From Planococcus citri (Eukaryota > Arthropoda > Insecta > Hemiptera > Pseudococcidae), in assembly GCF_950023065.1 (NCBI RefSeq), contig NC_088678.1:82865590-82929589 (forward strand): a DNA stretch of 64,000 bases, given 5' to 3'. How positions within the stretch are numbered: position 1 is the first letter of the stretch; each line of letters begins with the position of its first letter. The notes beneath the pieces were generated by a model. The model saw nothing but the letters and a program-made list of their open reading frames with translations, was not told where the DNA came from and made no database searches. Shown in pieces: positions 11,532 through 23,690 of the stretch. Both the position numbers and the translations under genes were made by a program.

Positions 11532-12170
11532 TATTAATGAGCGCGAATCCGAAAACTACGTGTACGGTAATTTATTCGTGAAAATGTCTCCGGAGGTTTT
11601 AATCGCTGTAATTTGATTTTTTTTTTTTCGTTACTGTTTCAAGTACCTACCTCTACCTACGCGGTAGAGAGAAAGTTGCTAAATTCGATAGATTGTTGTA
11701 TACTGTGCAGGTAGGTAGTGCTCGAGCTCGGGTGTAGTCTTCGGGGAAAGACAATTTAACGTTTCGTAGATTATCAAACATTTAGAAAAATTAGTTAATT
11801 TATTTTGAACGACCTGTAATTCTTTGTCGAGCAGATTTACGCACCCGAGTTGAATTCCAGCTTGCTTTTTCCTCATCGTCTCGTCGAATGAATTATGAAC
11901 GACAGAATATTAACTATACAGTTTTCGCGCGAGGCGAAGCAGCGGCTACACTTATCCGATTATGTATTTCCCTGACGACAATACGATGTTCGTTATTCTT
12001 CATTTTGCTCGTGTTAAAGTTAGGTATACCTATTTGGGGCGGCGAAATTGCTGGCTGAAGGTAACCTGAAATAAGCGAAATTGTAATCAATTATAATTTG
12101 CGAGAGTTTGGCGTATATATTGAAAATTATTTATCGAGTGACATCTGGCCGTTTTATGAATATGATCTGA
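10721..12170. other. Mostly unique DNA without supported genes
   Basis: CpG content rises from about 11100. GTAGGTAGGTA tracts and a T24 run near 11503-11526 are present. No exon with domain or splice support is seen on either strand. Confidence 0.45.
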
Positions 12171-13740
12171 GTACAAAAACCCTCATAACGGAAATTTCAG
12201 CTACCTCAATTGATTTTTCGATTCTTGGAGAATTTTTGAAAATTCAAAATTGATCATTTTGGACGATTGGTACCCTACATTTGAAAAAAAAAGTTTATCA
12301 ATTCGGTAAAAAAAAAATGATGGAAATTGGTCCTGAAACTAATATCAAAGTCGAAACAAATTTCACAATTTTAGGCGATTCCGAAGCCTCCAGCACGATT
12401 TTTGATTTCTGAGCTCAAAATTTTATCATGGGGATTTCCACTCATGCGATTCGCATTTCTATTTCGACTTCAGCAAAAATGAAAAAAATTTTTAATCATA
12501 AAATCTTACGATGCTTTGCATAGCGCCACCTCAACGCAACATTGATCTTAATGATCCGTATCTAGGAAAATGTCGAATTCGACTATTAACTCTGCACTGC
12601 ACTCTGCACTCGATGTTGATGGAAGCTGTTCGCCTAATTATACCGAGTGTTATGAAAAATTCCAAGTCATTACGTTTATTAATTCACTTTTAATTGGTCT
12701 TATACTGCGAATTGTAGTGTCGACGGTTAAATTATAAAAAAAGTACCTACGTAAAATGCCCACGTATACGTATACATAGACCTACTTATTTACAACGCTC
12801 TAAGCTTTGTCTGCTGCTACGAAGCAATCTTCTATTGTTCTAGTAAAGCTCGTTAGAATTTTTTTGAAATTTTTTCGCATACGCAATTTGTATTCATATT
12901 TACGCGTTACGAGTGGTACGAGTATGAGCGCCGTGATGATGAGGCTGGCGTAACGCATGTGGTAATGGCGTAGAACGCATCCAACCAACGTCCTTGTAGG
13001 ACGTGGAAACTTTTTTTTTTGTTTTTTTTTTTGAAAAAATAAAAAAGAAAGAAAGAAAAACCTTCTTTCATTACAGGTATATAACGTTTTATATAAAAGA
13101 GAACGGAATAATGTTTCGTAATTAGCCAAGTTCGACGAGGAATCTGTTTAATTAAATTTTTTCAGCGAACCATCTTTTTTTTTTTTTTGTTATACTTAGA
13201 GAGAAATTTCACCAAAAGAATCGAAACCTTTCAATGCGAATGGAAAAAATACGATGAACCGAATTCATCTTTAATTACAATGAACCTCGTGATTTAAATT
13301 CTGACGGTTAATTTTTTCCACCTCTACGCCGCACCGGCTTACTATGTCATCCTTCATTTATTTTACGAAACGTCGTAGCTGAGCTAGATGCCTTTCTTTG
13401 TACAATCCACTAATAGGGTTTCGACGACCTTTTACTCGGTATCTGTACTAAAAATTAAAATGCGCACAAAAAAAAACAAATGTTGTTTTTTTTTTAAAGT
13501 TTGAACTAAAAATACGAGTATATGGTAGAGGGCCCACAAAAAAAAATTCTACCGAGTATAAATAAGGGCCACCCTGATGTCAACTGGCAGAATTGATTTT
13601 CTCATCTTTTGTTTTATTCAGTAAAATTGTTATTTTTTTCTCATATCAGTCGGAAAATTTTTGGCTGCAGAACCCCCCCCCCTCCACCCCTTCCATCCCC
13701 TAAGAAAAATTAGGATAAATCTGCCCAAAAAAATACTCAT
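12171..13740. other. Repeat fragment followed by unique DNA; no gene
   Basis: 12171-12430 carries the dispersed phrase GGAAATTTCAGCT..TCAATTGATTTTT, also present near 25955, 35850 and 39990. The remainder contains T and A runs, a C-rich tract near 13673-13690, and CTCATATCAGTCGGAAAATTTT (13640-13662), which recurs inverted near 31220-31245. No coding exon is supported. Confidence 0.45.
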
Positions 13741-14272
13741 AACATTTTAATTTACCTACAGGTGATACCTGCACCTTAACAGCCTCAAATGAAGAGGAAC
13801 TGGCAGAACTGATCAGGCGGATCAGGATGGTCAGTGAAAACATGGGACTCCTCATAAATGTGGGAAAATCAAGGTCATGGTTGTTGATAGAGCTGGTTAC
13901 TTACCAGAATGAATTTAAAAAAGTGACCTCATTTATTTTATTTGGGTTCACTTGTTGATGCTGATGGAGGAACAGCCAAGGAGATTAGAAGAAGAATAGC
14001 TCTTGGAAAAGCAGCGATGTTTCGGTTGAGAAAAGTCACCATCAACTGAAATATCTCCATGAAAATGAGGAAGAGACTAATCAGGACGCTAGTTTTTCTA
14101 GTTTTCTTATATGGAGAGGAGAACCTAGACATTGAAGCAAGATGATCGAAGAAGAATTGATGGCTTTGAAATGAGGGTATCTCGCATGATGTTGAAGATA
14201 CCACACACTGCTCACCAAACAAATGCATCATTAGTGGAACAACTGCAAGAACCAACCAGGCTAAATAAAATA

Positions 14273-14840
14273 CAGTGGCGTCGAGATAAGTGAAACCTCG
14301 ATATGTGAAAAAACTCAATAAGTGAAATAAAAACCTCCTTCCCTTCACCTTGGACCAATTTTACATGTAAATCAACCTCAATAAGTGAAAAAAGGCTACC
14401 TCGTTAACTGAAACTAGGATTTATCCCAAAATTATCGTGTTTACCTCCACAAGTGAAATGTTGTCTGCGTTTTACCTCTATAAGTGAAAATACCTCTTTA
14501 ACTGAAAGGTACTGATTTGTTCAGCCTCTGTAAGTGAAAGAGAGCCTCCGATTTTTTTGCTAGAGTTAAATCATTTCCAATGGATTATGTGTCGAACAAG
14601 AAGGCATGGATGACCTGTGAGCTGTTTAAAGACTGACTGATCAAACCAAATTTGAAAATGATCACAGAAAATCAAAAAATTTTACTGTTCAATTCATGTT
14701 CTTCGTTTTTTGTATCCGAACTTCGATAAGTGAAAATCAACCAAAAAAAACTCTCTAACTGAAACCTTTGTATGTGAAAAACTCGATAAGTGAAACAAAA
14801 ATTTTCTTCCCTTGAATTTTCACTTATTGCGACGCCACTG
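14273..14840. mobile_element. Pogo/Tc1-like MITE, TIR CAGTGGCGTCG, TA target
   Basis: The left end CAGTGGCGTCGAGATAAGTG and the right end read inverted (CAGTGGCGTCGCAATAAGTG) match except for two bases. TA dinucleotides flank both sides (14271-14272, 14841-14842), as for Tc1/mariner/pogo elements. The interior repeats its own end motif (ATAAGTGAAA, TAACTGAAA) about a dozen times. No transposase is present. Confidence 0.85.
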
Positions 14841-14867
14841 TAATGTGAAACTAGGATAATGATCCTG

Positions 14868-16622
14868 ACAAACCACCTCGACACAATCTTGACAAAAAAA
14901 TAGGGTCGAGTTGGCTCAAATTTTAAGTCAAATTTAGACCAATAAATTTCCTTTTCATCATTTTTTTCGACATAAAATCTACGTATTCTCGAACATTATT
15001 GGTATAGAATCGACCCAAATTTACCATCGAGCATTTTTCATATTGAGACATCGCCACATATTTTGTGTCGATAATTTGAAGATTGTGTGTAGTTTATTAG
15101 TCGATTTTTCAACACTTTCTTGTGATTTGATGCAAAATCGACTCAATATCTGTGACGACGGTTTTGAGTACTTTTATCGACACTTTTTTCTAATCAATTT
15201 TGTGTCGAGCCTGTGAAAAACGACCTTAAATCTTCAGAAAGTCGCTCTTCGTATTCTAGTGCATATTTATGCAAATTATACAAAATATTATGTGAATTGA
15301 TATTTGAAATGATTTGATGGTAAAATCCCTGCACCTCGACTCCACCTTGACTTTCCCATGACTCAAAAATTGGGTTGAGATGGCCCCTTAGAAATTCTGC
15401 AAACTTTTTTATTCATTTTGTTAGTAATACGCGGTTCAGCGGTAACGCTATTTCACGCGATCAGTAAAATTATGGAAAATTTAGAAAGTCTTGTGCTAGT
15501 CATATTATAACACTTCTTTTCTTCAACTTTAATTTTTTCGGAAAAACTACTTATACAGTTTGCTGCACATTTTATCTGCGAGTAGTAAATTGTATCAGTG
15601 ATGAATAATTGACATCTATTTTTTATCAATTTTCGGTCTACTTTTACTACTTCTGTGCTGAAAATCAATCATAAAATTTTGAAGCGATTTTCATACCATT
15701 TTCATTTCTCATCAAAAAATAGTCAAAATCAACTTCAACTTCAATGTCCAGAAAAAATTTTATATTTTTAAGAAAAAAATTGATGAATATTTTGAGTCAA
15801 GTTTTGACTCATCAAAAAATTTGATGAAAAATTGATTCAAATTTTTAAACTTGAAAAAACTATTGGTTACAACAGCACAAATAATACATTAATTTTGAAT
15901 CAATTTTCACGCCATTTTCATTTCCAAGTGATCATTGGGTTAAAATCAACTTCAGCTTTTATCTAAATTAATGTCTATTTTCAAGACAAAATCGATAAAT
16001 ATTTCATATCAAGTTTTTATCGTCTTATCATTTTGACAAAAAATTGATGAAAAATAGATGCAACTTTTGATTTAAAACGTTACCAAATAGATATAATACT
16101 TATTACAATTTTGAAACAATTTTAAATCGATTTATGATATATTTTCATTTACATAAGCAAAAAATTGATGAAAAATCGATCCAACTTTGGAATTGAAAAA
16201 AGGAATCGATTATGATATCACAAATTTTGAATGATTTTGAATCAATTTTCACATCATTTTTATGACTTAGTAAAAATCGACCTAAAACCGACTTTAATTT
16301 CTGTATGCATAATTGATGTCTACAGAGAAAGAAAAATCGACGATCATTTGCAGTCAAGTTTATGCCTTGAGCATGAAATCGACCTAAAATTGATTTGAAT
16401 TTTCAACATGAAATCGTCACAGATTATAGCACTATAATGTAGGAAGATTTAGGATCAAGTTTCCATCAATCTTACATTTCGTTGAAAATTGTTGAAAACT
16501 ATCAGTCAATTATTTTGATATTTTTTGTCGATTCTCAAAATCGTCAAAAAAATGATTAAAAGTATCCGCCGATTTCTACTCGATCAAAACTCGACCTTGA
16601 ATTGAAAGTCGAGATGGTTTGT
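14868..16622. mobile_element. 1.75-kb TIR element with 2-bp TG target duplication
   Basis: The ends are ACAAACCACCTCGAC at 14868 and, read inverted, ACAAACCATCTCGAC at 16622. TG flanks both sides (14866-14867, 16623-16624). Removing the element plus one TG rejoins the interrupted RT frame exactly (..ATCCTG|GAGAGC..), which supports these boundaries. The interior is full of ATCGAC/GTCGAT words and carries no recognisable coding sequence. It may be related to the element at 8507-9381. The superfamily is unknown. Confidence 0.65.
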
Positions 16623-16822
16623 TGGAGAGCTATTTTGGACACGTGGCCAGAAGAGGACCGGAAAACATCGAAAAAGGAATTCTCTTTGGCAAGGTCCCTG
16701 GGAACACGAGGGAGAGGAAGATCTCCAACAAGGTGGACTGTTACAGTCTGGAAAATAGTTGGCTCAGTTGCAGTTGCAGCCACACTAGCTCAAGACAGAG
16801 AGGAGTGGTGGTTGTTTATTGA

Positions 16823-19800
16823 GGGCACACCAGTCAAAATTTTTTGCTCCATCTGTTCAGAAACTATCAAGCTACATATCATCATAAGTACATCTATTTC
16901 AAGATGGTTTTCGTCATCATTACCAATATTGTTAAACATACTTAGATATTTTTGTTACGGGGACGGGGGTAGAAAGGTAGATACTGTCTGGCATTAAGAG
17001 CGTATAATGCGAGTACGTACCTAATAGCAAAGTTGTAAAATGAAAGTGAGCAACAGCGCAAATTCGACATCTTTGGAAATAGGTATCTGCAGTAGGTAAG
17101 TTGTACGTGCATAAACGCGAGAGAAGCGAAAAACGAGCAAGAAGAAGCACGTAGAGAAACGTCTTAAAGGCGAATGCTCGCCATATAAACAATACCTACA
17201 TAATTAGACTAAACAGGGATTCGAAATTCAAAGTCTTCGAAAGATCAACATTTTCATGTTCGCATCAACTCGCAGCGTACATTTGACTTTAGTGGCGGAA
17301 AACTGGAATTTCAAAACTCGAGAACTGTAACATTCTAGTTTATTAAATCTATCGCTTCGCAGACGGTTATAGTAAATGCACAAATATGTACATATATCTA
17401 ATGCGAGCAGGTACGCAGTAAATATGCATGTTATGGGTACATCTAGACCAACCTGCATACATATCTTATTATACAAACGTAGAGGTAGACATACATACGT
17501 ACTCGTACCTCTACCTACTCGTGCACATGACAAGAAAATGAAAACAACGAGACGTGTGTTTTTCTTTTATCGCATTCTAATGGTGTTTTTCGATTTGAAA
17601 GATTTATATCGTCGTAATGAAGCCATCAGTCGTCCATGTATGTATATGTACGTATATGTATTCTAAAAATTCGTATACTCTTGGAAATTGTTGAATAAGG
17701 TGTACGAGGGTCGATGCCGTTCTATATGAAATTCTAAATGTGATTGGTATCTATTTTGCTTGTACATACCTATTTCGGTTTGCTACCAATTTAGATGCAC
17801 GGTTCGTTGATAACGAGATACATTTATAATGCTTTTTCAACGAATTTCTAACTCGTGCAGAGATGTGCGAGACTGACTTTTGAATAATTTTCTTCGCTGG
17901 AATTGGCAAAAAAATTTCAAATGGATATCTTAGAGTGACCCTTATTTTAAAAAAAGGTGGTGAGTTTTGAACTGGAAATAAAAAATCAGACCCCCTTCTC
18001 CCCGTACAGTTACTTCAGAACATACAGGAATGCAAAAGAGTCATTTTGCTCTTCCTCGAATATACCGACAATGGATGGGTATGTATGTATGTATGTATAG
18101 GGGCTAGAGCGAAAAAACCACGACTTTTTCGAAAATAATCCCCTCTTTGAGAATCCATATTTTCCTTCCAGGGATACCTCCGAAGCCAAACTTTTTTTTG
18201 AGTGATATTCAACTCAAAATGATGAAGGTTCTCGCTGAATTCGGTCAAAACCTTTCGACATTTAAACGATTCACCTCAATGCATTGCATATGCATTTAGA
18301 TCAATACACGCGAATTTGCAAATATTAAAATTCTCGTACTGGTATTACAATCAATCGAAAGTGAAAATAGATTTCTCGATGGGAAATTGATGGCGAAAAG
18401 TACATACTTACCCGCGAGAAGATGTTTATTTAGTACCTAGACAATCTTCGAACCGACGATTTGGGCGTCAAAGACATCGGCGATATGTTTTTCACCACGA
18501 GTTGCCGTCTCCAGTGTGCCTTTATTGTATATAGTCAATTTTCATTCTTCTGGCAACAGGGTATGCGGCAAAGGGAGCAACGAAATATCGCTTGCAACAA
18601 CACAAAAGCATGGAAATGGCAGATTTCTTTTTCGCCATGTCTTCTTTTGTCATAACTCTTCTTCAGTTGGAAATAGAGTTTTTTCTTTTCTTTCAACGTT
18701 CGCGTATACTCGTAGTCGTACCTACGCTCGAGATTGTAGCGAAAAATCGCGTACAATTGAGCTCGCTTTTCTTCTCGGGTTTCTCCTTCTTTTTTTTCTT
18801 GCCCCATCTTGTCGTTCTTTTCGCTTACTTTAGTATTAGCGGACCTTATGAATACAAATGGCTCGTCGACTCGTTTGGGTTATCTTTTTTTCGTCGTGTA
18901 TGTTCATTTGCTGTATGAGTAGGTAGGTCAGCCACATCTGCATGTGCATACCGCATAAGCGCAGATACCTATTCGGTTCTTGATAACACTCGTTATATTA
19001 AGTATTTTGAGCAAAAATGTGGCCAACTTGCGTATATTTTTACGGATTTCACGTAAAGAATGAAGAACGCAAGACGATGTTTCAGTCTCTCTTCTGGTCT
19101 ACATTTTGTCTAGAGCAGTTGACCAAAAAGGTCGAATGTCCAGTTTGAGCGTTTCGATGCATTATTACTCGTAGAAAAAAAAATGCTACCATTTCCTTAT
19201 AAGCGAGAGTGCAGGGGCATATTTTGCGAAATTAAAATACGTTCGTAGGTATCCGGTGCGCTGTTACAGAGGTACCAACGAGTTGGCTTTTTGCGCCAGC
19301 CAGCAATTAAAACAAGAGGAGATTTCAATTAATTTGAAAATTTTCATCGCCTCGTTCCGAATTAATACCTACGTATACCATACTCGCGCACGTATTTGTA
19401 CACAGGTTTTTTTTTCTCGTCCCAGCCGAGCGTTATGCGAAAAGGATTCCGCGGTGTACTTTAATTAAAAGATCATGAACGAGAAAAAAAAAGGAACCGA
19501 ATGCCGCGATTACCGCGGCAAATATTAATTAAAAATTACGACCGACATATAGGTGAAAGTATAAAATGTTATTCGGCCCATGTTCGAGAATTACGTGCAT
19601 CACGCAATAGGTATACCTGGCACATGGGCTGGTTACAGGGTTCCCTACGTATATTTTTCTGTTCATCTGCCGAGTACCATATACCCCTTTGGATTCGTGA
19701 GCCCTACGTCAACGTGCTGGCATGGCAGAGAGCAATGCATACGGGTTTTCCACCTTATAGAGTTCAATATTTGCGTCCGCTCCGCTCCGCGAATCGAAAA

Positions 19801-20235
19801 TACGGCACGAATAGCGTTTAATTAGCCATTCATATAGGTCATTGGCGTGTAAAATTTTCCACCGTATCTGATGTAGACGACCTCGCGTCCTCGTCGCTAC
19901 TCTCTATTCATCGAAAGCCTTCAAAGAAACGTTGATAATCAGAGTTTAGTCGTTGCTGTTTGTGATTTTTGTTTTAATATGCCGCATATGGGTATTAGGT
20001 TTGTATACAAATGTACACAACTACACACGTGTGTTTGCATCAATTCCCCAATATTCCATCTTTTCCTGTTTTATTTTTTTTATTTTTTCAATAGGTTGAC
20101 TGACTTTTTAATACTATTTCAATGACTTCAGTTGTTTGAAAAAGAAGACTATAGTATCTTCCAGGATTTTAAATTTCCCGACCAACGACCCTTTGAAAAA
20201 GAAGAAAGTGTTCCCAGGGACAAAACTAAAGGTTT
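16823..20235. other. CpG-richer unique DNA, no supported gene
   Basis: The stretch has a low visible repeat load, many TACCTACC and TACGAG words, a (TATG)n run at about 18080-18098 and TAATTA-containing blocks at 19500-19550 and 19815-19830. Open frames here (for example 18592-18918 and 19501-19821) have biased residue use and no domain or consistent splice sites. This may be regulatory or intronic DNA. Confidence 0.45.
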
Positions 20236-20335
20236 TGTTGGGGAGGGGGGTGTCACGAATCGCGATTAAAATAAAAAATAAAAATAAGATGGTTAAGTAT
20301 ATATATATATATTTTTTTTTTTGTAAAACACCTCG

Positions 20336-20700
20336 GATGCACTAGGCGCCGAGGGTTTATTTTTATTATAAAAGAAAAAACAATCTTAATCTTAAGGCTA
20401 CTAGAGTATAATCAACTATCTAAGTCTAATCTACAGCTTCACCCCAGATTAAGACAAGGGGTGTGAAGATGAATGGGGGGGAAGTGAAACGGATCGTCCA
20501 CCCTGACCCAGACCCCTAGGCGGTTGCCTAAGGCATGATCTCTGCCACATTCCAGGAGTCTCATTATGCACGCGTACATGTCTGACAGCAAACCATGCCC
20601 CCAACCCGTCTCGTAATGAAGTTTGAAGGGGGGAGAAATTTTGCCTAGGGGTGGTCCCAACAAGTTGGGGTCCCTAGTTAAACGGCCATGAGGTACATTG
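20336..20700 (-). mobile_element. Possible LINE 3' end nested in the BEL/Pao remnant
   Basis: A T-rich and (TA)n tract at 20299-20322 borders the hairpin CCTCGGATGCACTAGGCGCCGAGG, then a minus-strand open frame (20439-20663) that ends shortly before it. This order (frame, short 3' UTR with stem-loop, simple tail) suggests a non-LTR 3' end on the minus strand. No diagnostic domain is seen, so the call is weak. Confidence 0.3.
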
Positions 20701-21029
20701 AGATATTTGTGGGGCGGTCAGTGCACTTGCTACTGGCTTCTCACCAACCACCCACATGAAAAGATTGTTATTATGTATATTCTACTACTAAACTAAAGCT
20801 ATTATACCTAATACAATTTTAAATATCTTGATCCAGGACTGTCTTCAAAACTTGACTTCTGGATGTTTCGGTTACTTCTTTTCTTCGGATATTAATTTTT
20901 GTTTGGGAATTTAAAAGAAAAAGATTAAAAATATTTACAAAGAATAACGTTAGGCCTGTGTTTAAGGGCCATATCTAAACAAACTAATTTACACCTGAAA
21001 TCCTAATTACATTCGTTTACATATATATA

Positions 21030-21545
21030 CAGTGGAACCTTGATAACTCGAAACTCTTCAACTCGAAAACCTCTATTAGCCGAACCAACCTCCATTCCCC
21101 TTGAAATCTCCATAACACTCAATGTTAACTTTACTCGGATAAGTCGAAATTGACTACACAAACCAGTCATAACTCGAAGCTAAAATTTTGCCAAAATAGC
21201 AAGAAAACCTCTATAAGTCGTACGTTGTCAAGCGTTCACCTCTATAACTCGAATATTTTTCAATTCATACTTTTATCTTTTATGCACTTACATATCTCAG
21301 TTGTAACTCCAAGCTAAGCTTTTGCCGAGAATAGTGAGAAAGCCTCTATAACTCAAATATTTCAATTCATACTTCTATCTTTTATGCACTTACATACCTC
21401 TAAATTTATTCATTTTGTAAGACCTCTATAACTCGAACTCTCTCAAAATCTTACCTGCATAACTTGAAACTGATTATCTCGAAAACCTCTATAAGCCGAA
21501 TGAATGGCCATTCCCCTTGGATTTCGAGTTATCGAGGTTCCACTG
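21030..21545. mobile_element. Pogo/Tigger-like MITE, TIR CAGTGGAACCTYGATAACTCG
   Basis: The left end CAGTGGAACCTTGATAACTC and the inverted right end CAGTGGAACCTCGATAACTC differ at one base. Flanking TA lies at 21028-21029 and 21546-21547. CCTCTATAACTCGAA-type copies of the end motif recur about eight times internally. No transposase frame is seen. Confidence 0.88.
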
Positions 21546-21611
21546 TATATATAAGGTGGAAAGAGCATATTTATATTTCTTTGGCACTGACCACCTTTTA
21601 CAAACCAAATA

Positions 21612-22102
21612 CAGTAAAAATTGCTTATTATTATAACGGTTAATGTTATAAATCGCTTTATGTTATTAAAATCATCCGGTCCCGATCTTTTATATCTCAT
21701 TACATTGAAATTCCATCGGTTATTGTAATTAAAGCATCGGATAATGTTATAATTTTTAAGTAATTTTTAAGTGTTTTCCACATTTTTATGCAATTTTGAA
21801 ATGTTTTCAACACTTTTTCACCCAGTTTTTGCCTTATTTTTTTGAAATTTCAGATTTTTTTCTGATTGAAATCATTTTTTGATACTTTTTTCATAACTTT
21901 TTAAAGTTTCAACCTATTTTCAACACTTTCTCGCAATTTTTGCGAAATTTTAGTTCAATGACTACATATTTAGTAAAAAATTGACCATATAAAAATTTTT
22001 GAAAAAAAATCATTTTTTTGTTCAATCGGTTTGTGTTATAAGTCGCTTAATGTTATTAAAATGGGCTGGGACAAACGTTATAACATTAAGCGATTTTTAC
22101 TG
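21612..22102. mobile_element. Pogo-like MITE, TIR CAGTAAAAATYGCTTA
   Basis: The left CAGTAAAAATTGCTTATTA and inverted right CAGTAAAAATCGCTTAATG match, with TA on both sides (21610-21611, 22103-22104). Motifs of the end (TTATAACG, AATGTTATAA, TGTTATTAAAAT) recur inside each arm. No coding capacity is seen. Confidence 0.85.
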
Positions 22103-22689
22103 TATAATAATGATATTTATTTACAACTTAAAACTGTAGTCAATTATCGGGATTCAGGTCTTTGTCTGGCAATGGCTCACTATCTTCACAATTGGCTACA
22201 GACTCGGACTGTAATTGGAGACTTCTTGAAGAACTTGATTAACGAGTGTCTTACCAGTCTCCAATCCAGTTGATCTCGTCCGCAGCCCTACCTGGGTATA
22301 GCCAGCTTCTTAATTTCCAATTCTGAACATTTGGTGATTACATAGATTTTTTAGGGTCATTAGGAAATTTCGCTTTGTAGGTTTGTCATGGTACCGATCT
22401 TTGGGGCCATGTACAAGATATAGTTTCTGGTTTTTTTGCCATGAAGTTTGCCTTCCTTTTTGATGTCTATCATATCCCTACCATAGCCCCCTTCTCCTCA
22501 AGGCGCCTCTCTCCCCAAATTTATGAGTAATTTGCTTAGAGCTACACCCTTTGGTTACATATAGGTAAGTTGAAATGTTATGATTATTTTTTTGGTTAGT
22601 TATCGTTGGCTACTTATATGTACCTTTGTTTTCTAAATTGACAAAATTATTGTTTTATGATTCCTGATCTTCCTCCTTCTCCTACTGAA

Positions 22690-23260
22690 CAGGTCTCAAA
22701 AGTTATTTTTTTCACTTCTGTTGGTATCGATTACTTTAGTCCTTTGTATGTCAAATGTTGTGGAAATGTAAAGAAATTGTTCATCGTTATTTTCACTAGT
22801 TTAACTGTCTGAGCTATTCATTTGGATTTTGTCAATTTCTTAATTGTTTTTCGTCCTTTTATTGCGGAGAGAAACATGCCCAACAAGATCATTTCTGATA
22901 ACGCTGCACAAATTGAAAAATTTAAAACATTCATTCATCATGTTTGGAGAGAAATTTTAAGAAAGACTAACAAATTTGTTTCCTTCCTGCTCGAAAATAA
23001 TATCGAATGGAAGTTTATTCCTGAAAATGCTTCCTGGATGGGTGGTATCTACGAACCTTTGATTTTGTCAGTGAAGAAATGTATCAAAAAATCAGTCTGC
23101 TGCATGATTAATTTTGAAAACTTGAAAATGACTTTAAAAGAAATTGAAAATGTATTAAACTCAAGACTGCTAACATATGTGTTTGGTGATCTTTAAGATG
23201 ACATTACACCAGCTAATTTCAATTGTAATTGAAGTCATATTTCAGTCAATAACGAATTGG
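22690..23260 (+). pseudogene. BEL/Pao integrase core fragment
   Basis: The frame reads VGIDYFSPL (first catalytic Asp), FTSLTV then AIHLDFVNF, IISDNAAQ (second Asp), NNIEWKFIPENASWMGGIYE (catalytic Glu region) and EIENVLNSRLLTY. This is the order seen in BEL/Pao integrases, which join the element to host DNA. An in-frame TGA at 22810-22812 and a TAA at 23194-23196 interrupt it, and only this part of pol was recognised. It is a relic with no intact ORF. Confidence 0.8.
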
Positions 23261-23690
23261 GCGTTGTACGAGATCCAAATTATCCAACATTTAGAATTCA
23301 TGTAAAAATGTTTTACAATTGTTTTGGTCTATTTGGTACATATAAAGATTACCTACTTATTCAATTTGCATAAAAAGGACAATTCTATACAAAGAAATGC
23401 TATTTGTTGCGTACCAAATGTCTGAGAACCTGTATTAATAGAAGAGGGCGTTTTGAGGGGAAAATGGAGATAAGGTGTAGTTGATCAGCTTCATAGTAGC
23501 AGTCACGGAAATATTCGTTCAGCAAAAGTTAAAATCAAAATGGGTATATAAAATTGTACTCTTTGGAACTTAATTTTAATTAAAGTAAATTTCAAAGTAA
23601 AATATTTCGTTTGTTGTTGGGAATGTATGTCGCGAATCACGATTAAAATAAAAAATAAAAATAAGATCTCGATGGTCAAGTATACGTATT

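Larger units (their letters stand above)
13750..16822 (+). pseudogene. Decayed LINE reverse transcriptase fragment, interrupted by two DNA elements
   Basis: The plus strand begins at the decayed catalytic box (GDTCTLTASNEEELAELIRR, about 13762). It continues with ENMGLLINVGKSR, SFIYLGSLVDADGGTAKEIR, RRIALGKAAMFRLRK and RTLVFLVFLYGEE to about 14262. The same frame resumes across the insertions as ESYFGHVARRGPE (16625-16665) and RGRGRSPTRWT, ending near 16822. This layout is typical of the RTE/CR1-like RT C-terminus common in insects. Several stops and frame changes make it non-functional. The pogo-like MITE (14273-14840) and a TIR element (14868-16622) split it. Confidence 0.8.
20236..23690 (+). 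mobile_element. BEL/Pao LTR retrotransposon remnant
   Basis: Two similar stretches of about 75 bp lie at 20236-20311 and 23615-23690 (TGTTGGG..., GTC.CGAATC.CGATTAAAAT, AAAAATAAGAT, AAGTATA). Both are in direct orientation and flank a plus-strand integrase remnant, as parts of two LTRs would. A purine-rich tract (GAGGGGAAAATGGAGATAAGG) at about 23455-23475, followed by TGTAGTTG, may be the polypurine tract and the true 3' LTR start. GGGTATATAAAA at about 23540 would then be its TATA region. TTTGGTTACATAT recurs at about 22551 and 23689. The 5' part is disrupted by later insertions. Gag, protease and RT were not recognised. Confidence 0.55.

Noticed and set aside
13938..14348. 136-codon minus-strand frame
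   Set aside because: It is antisense to the LINE RT relic and runs into the pogo-like MITE.
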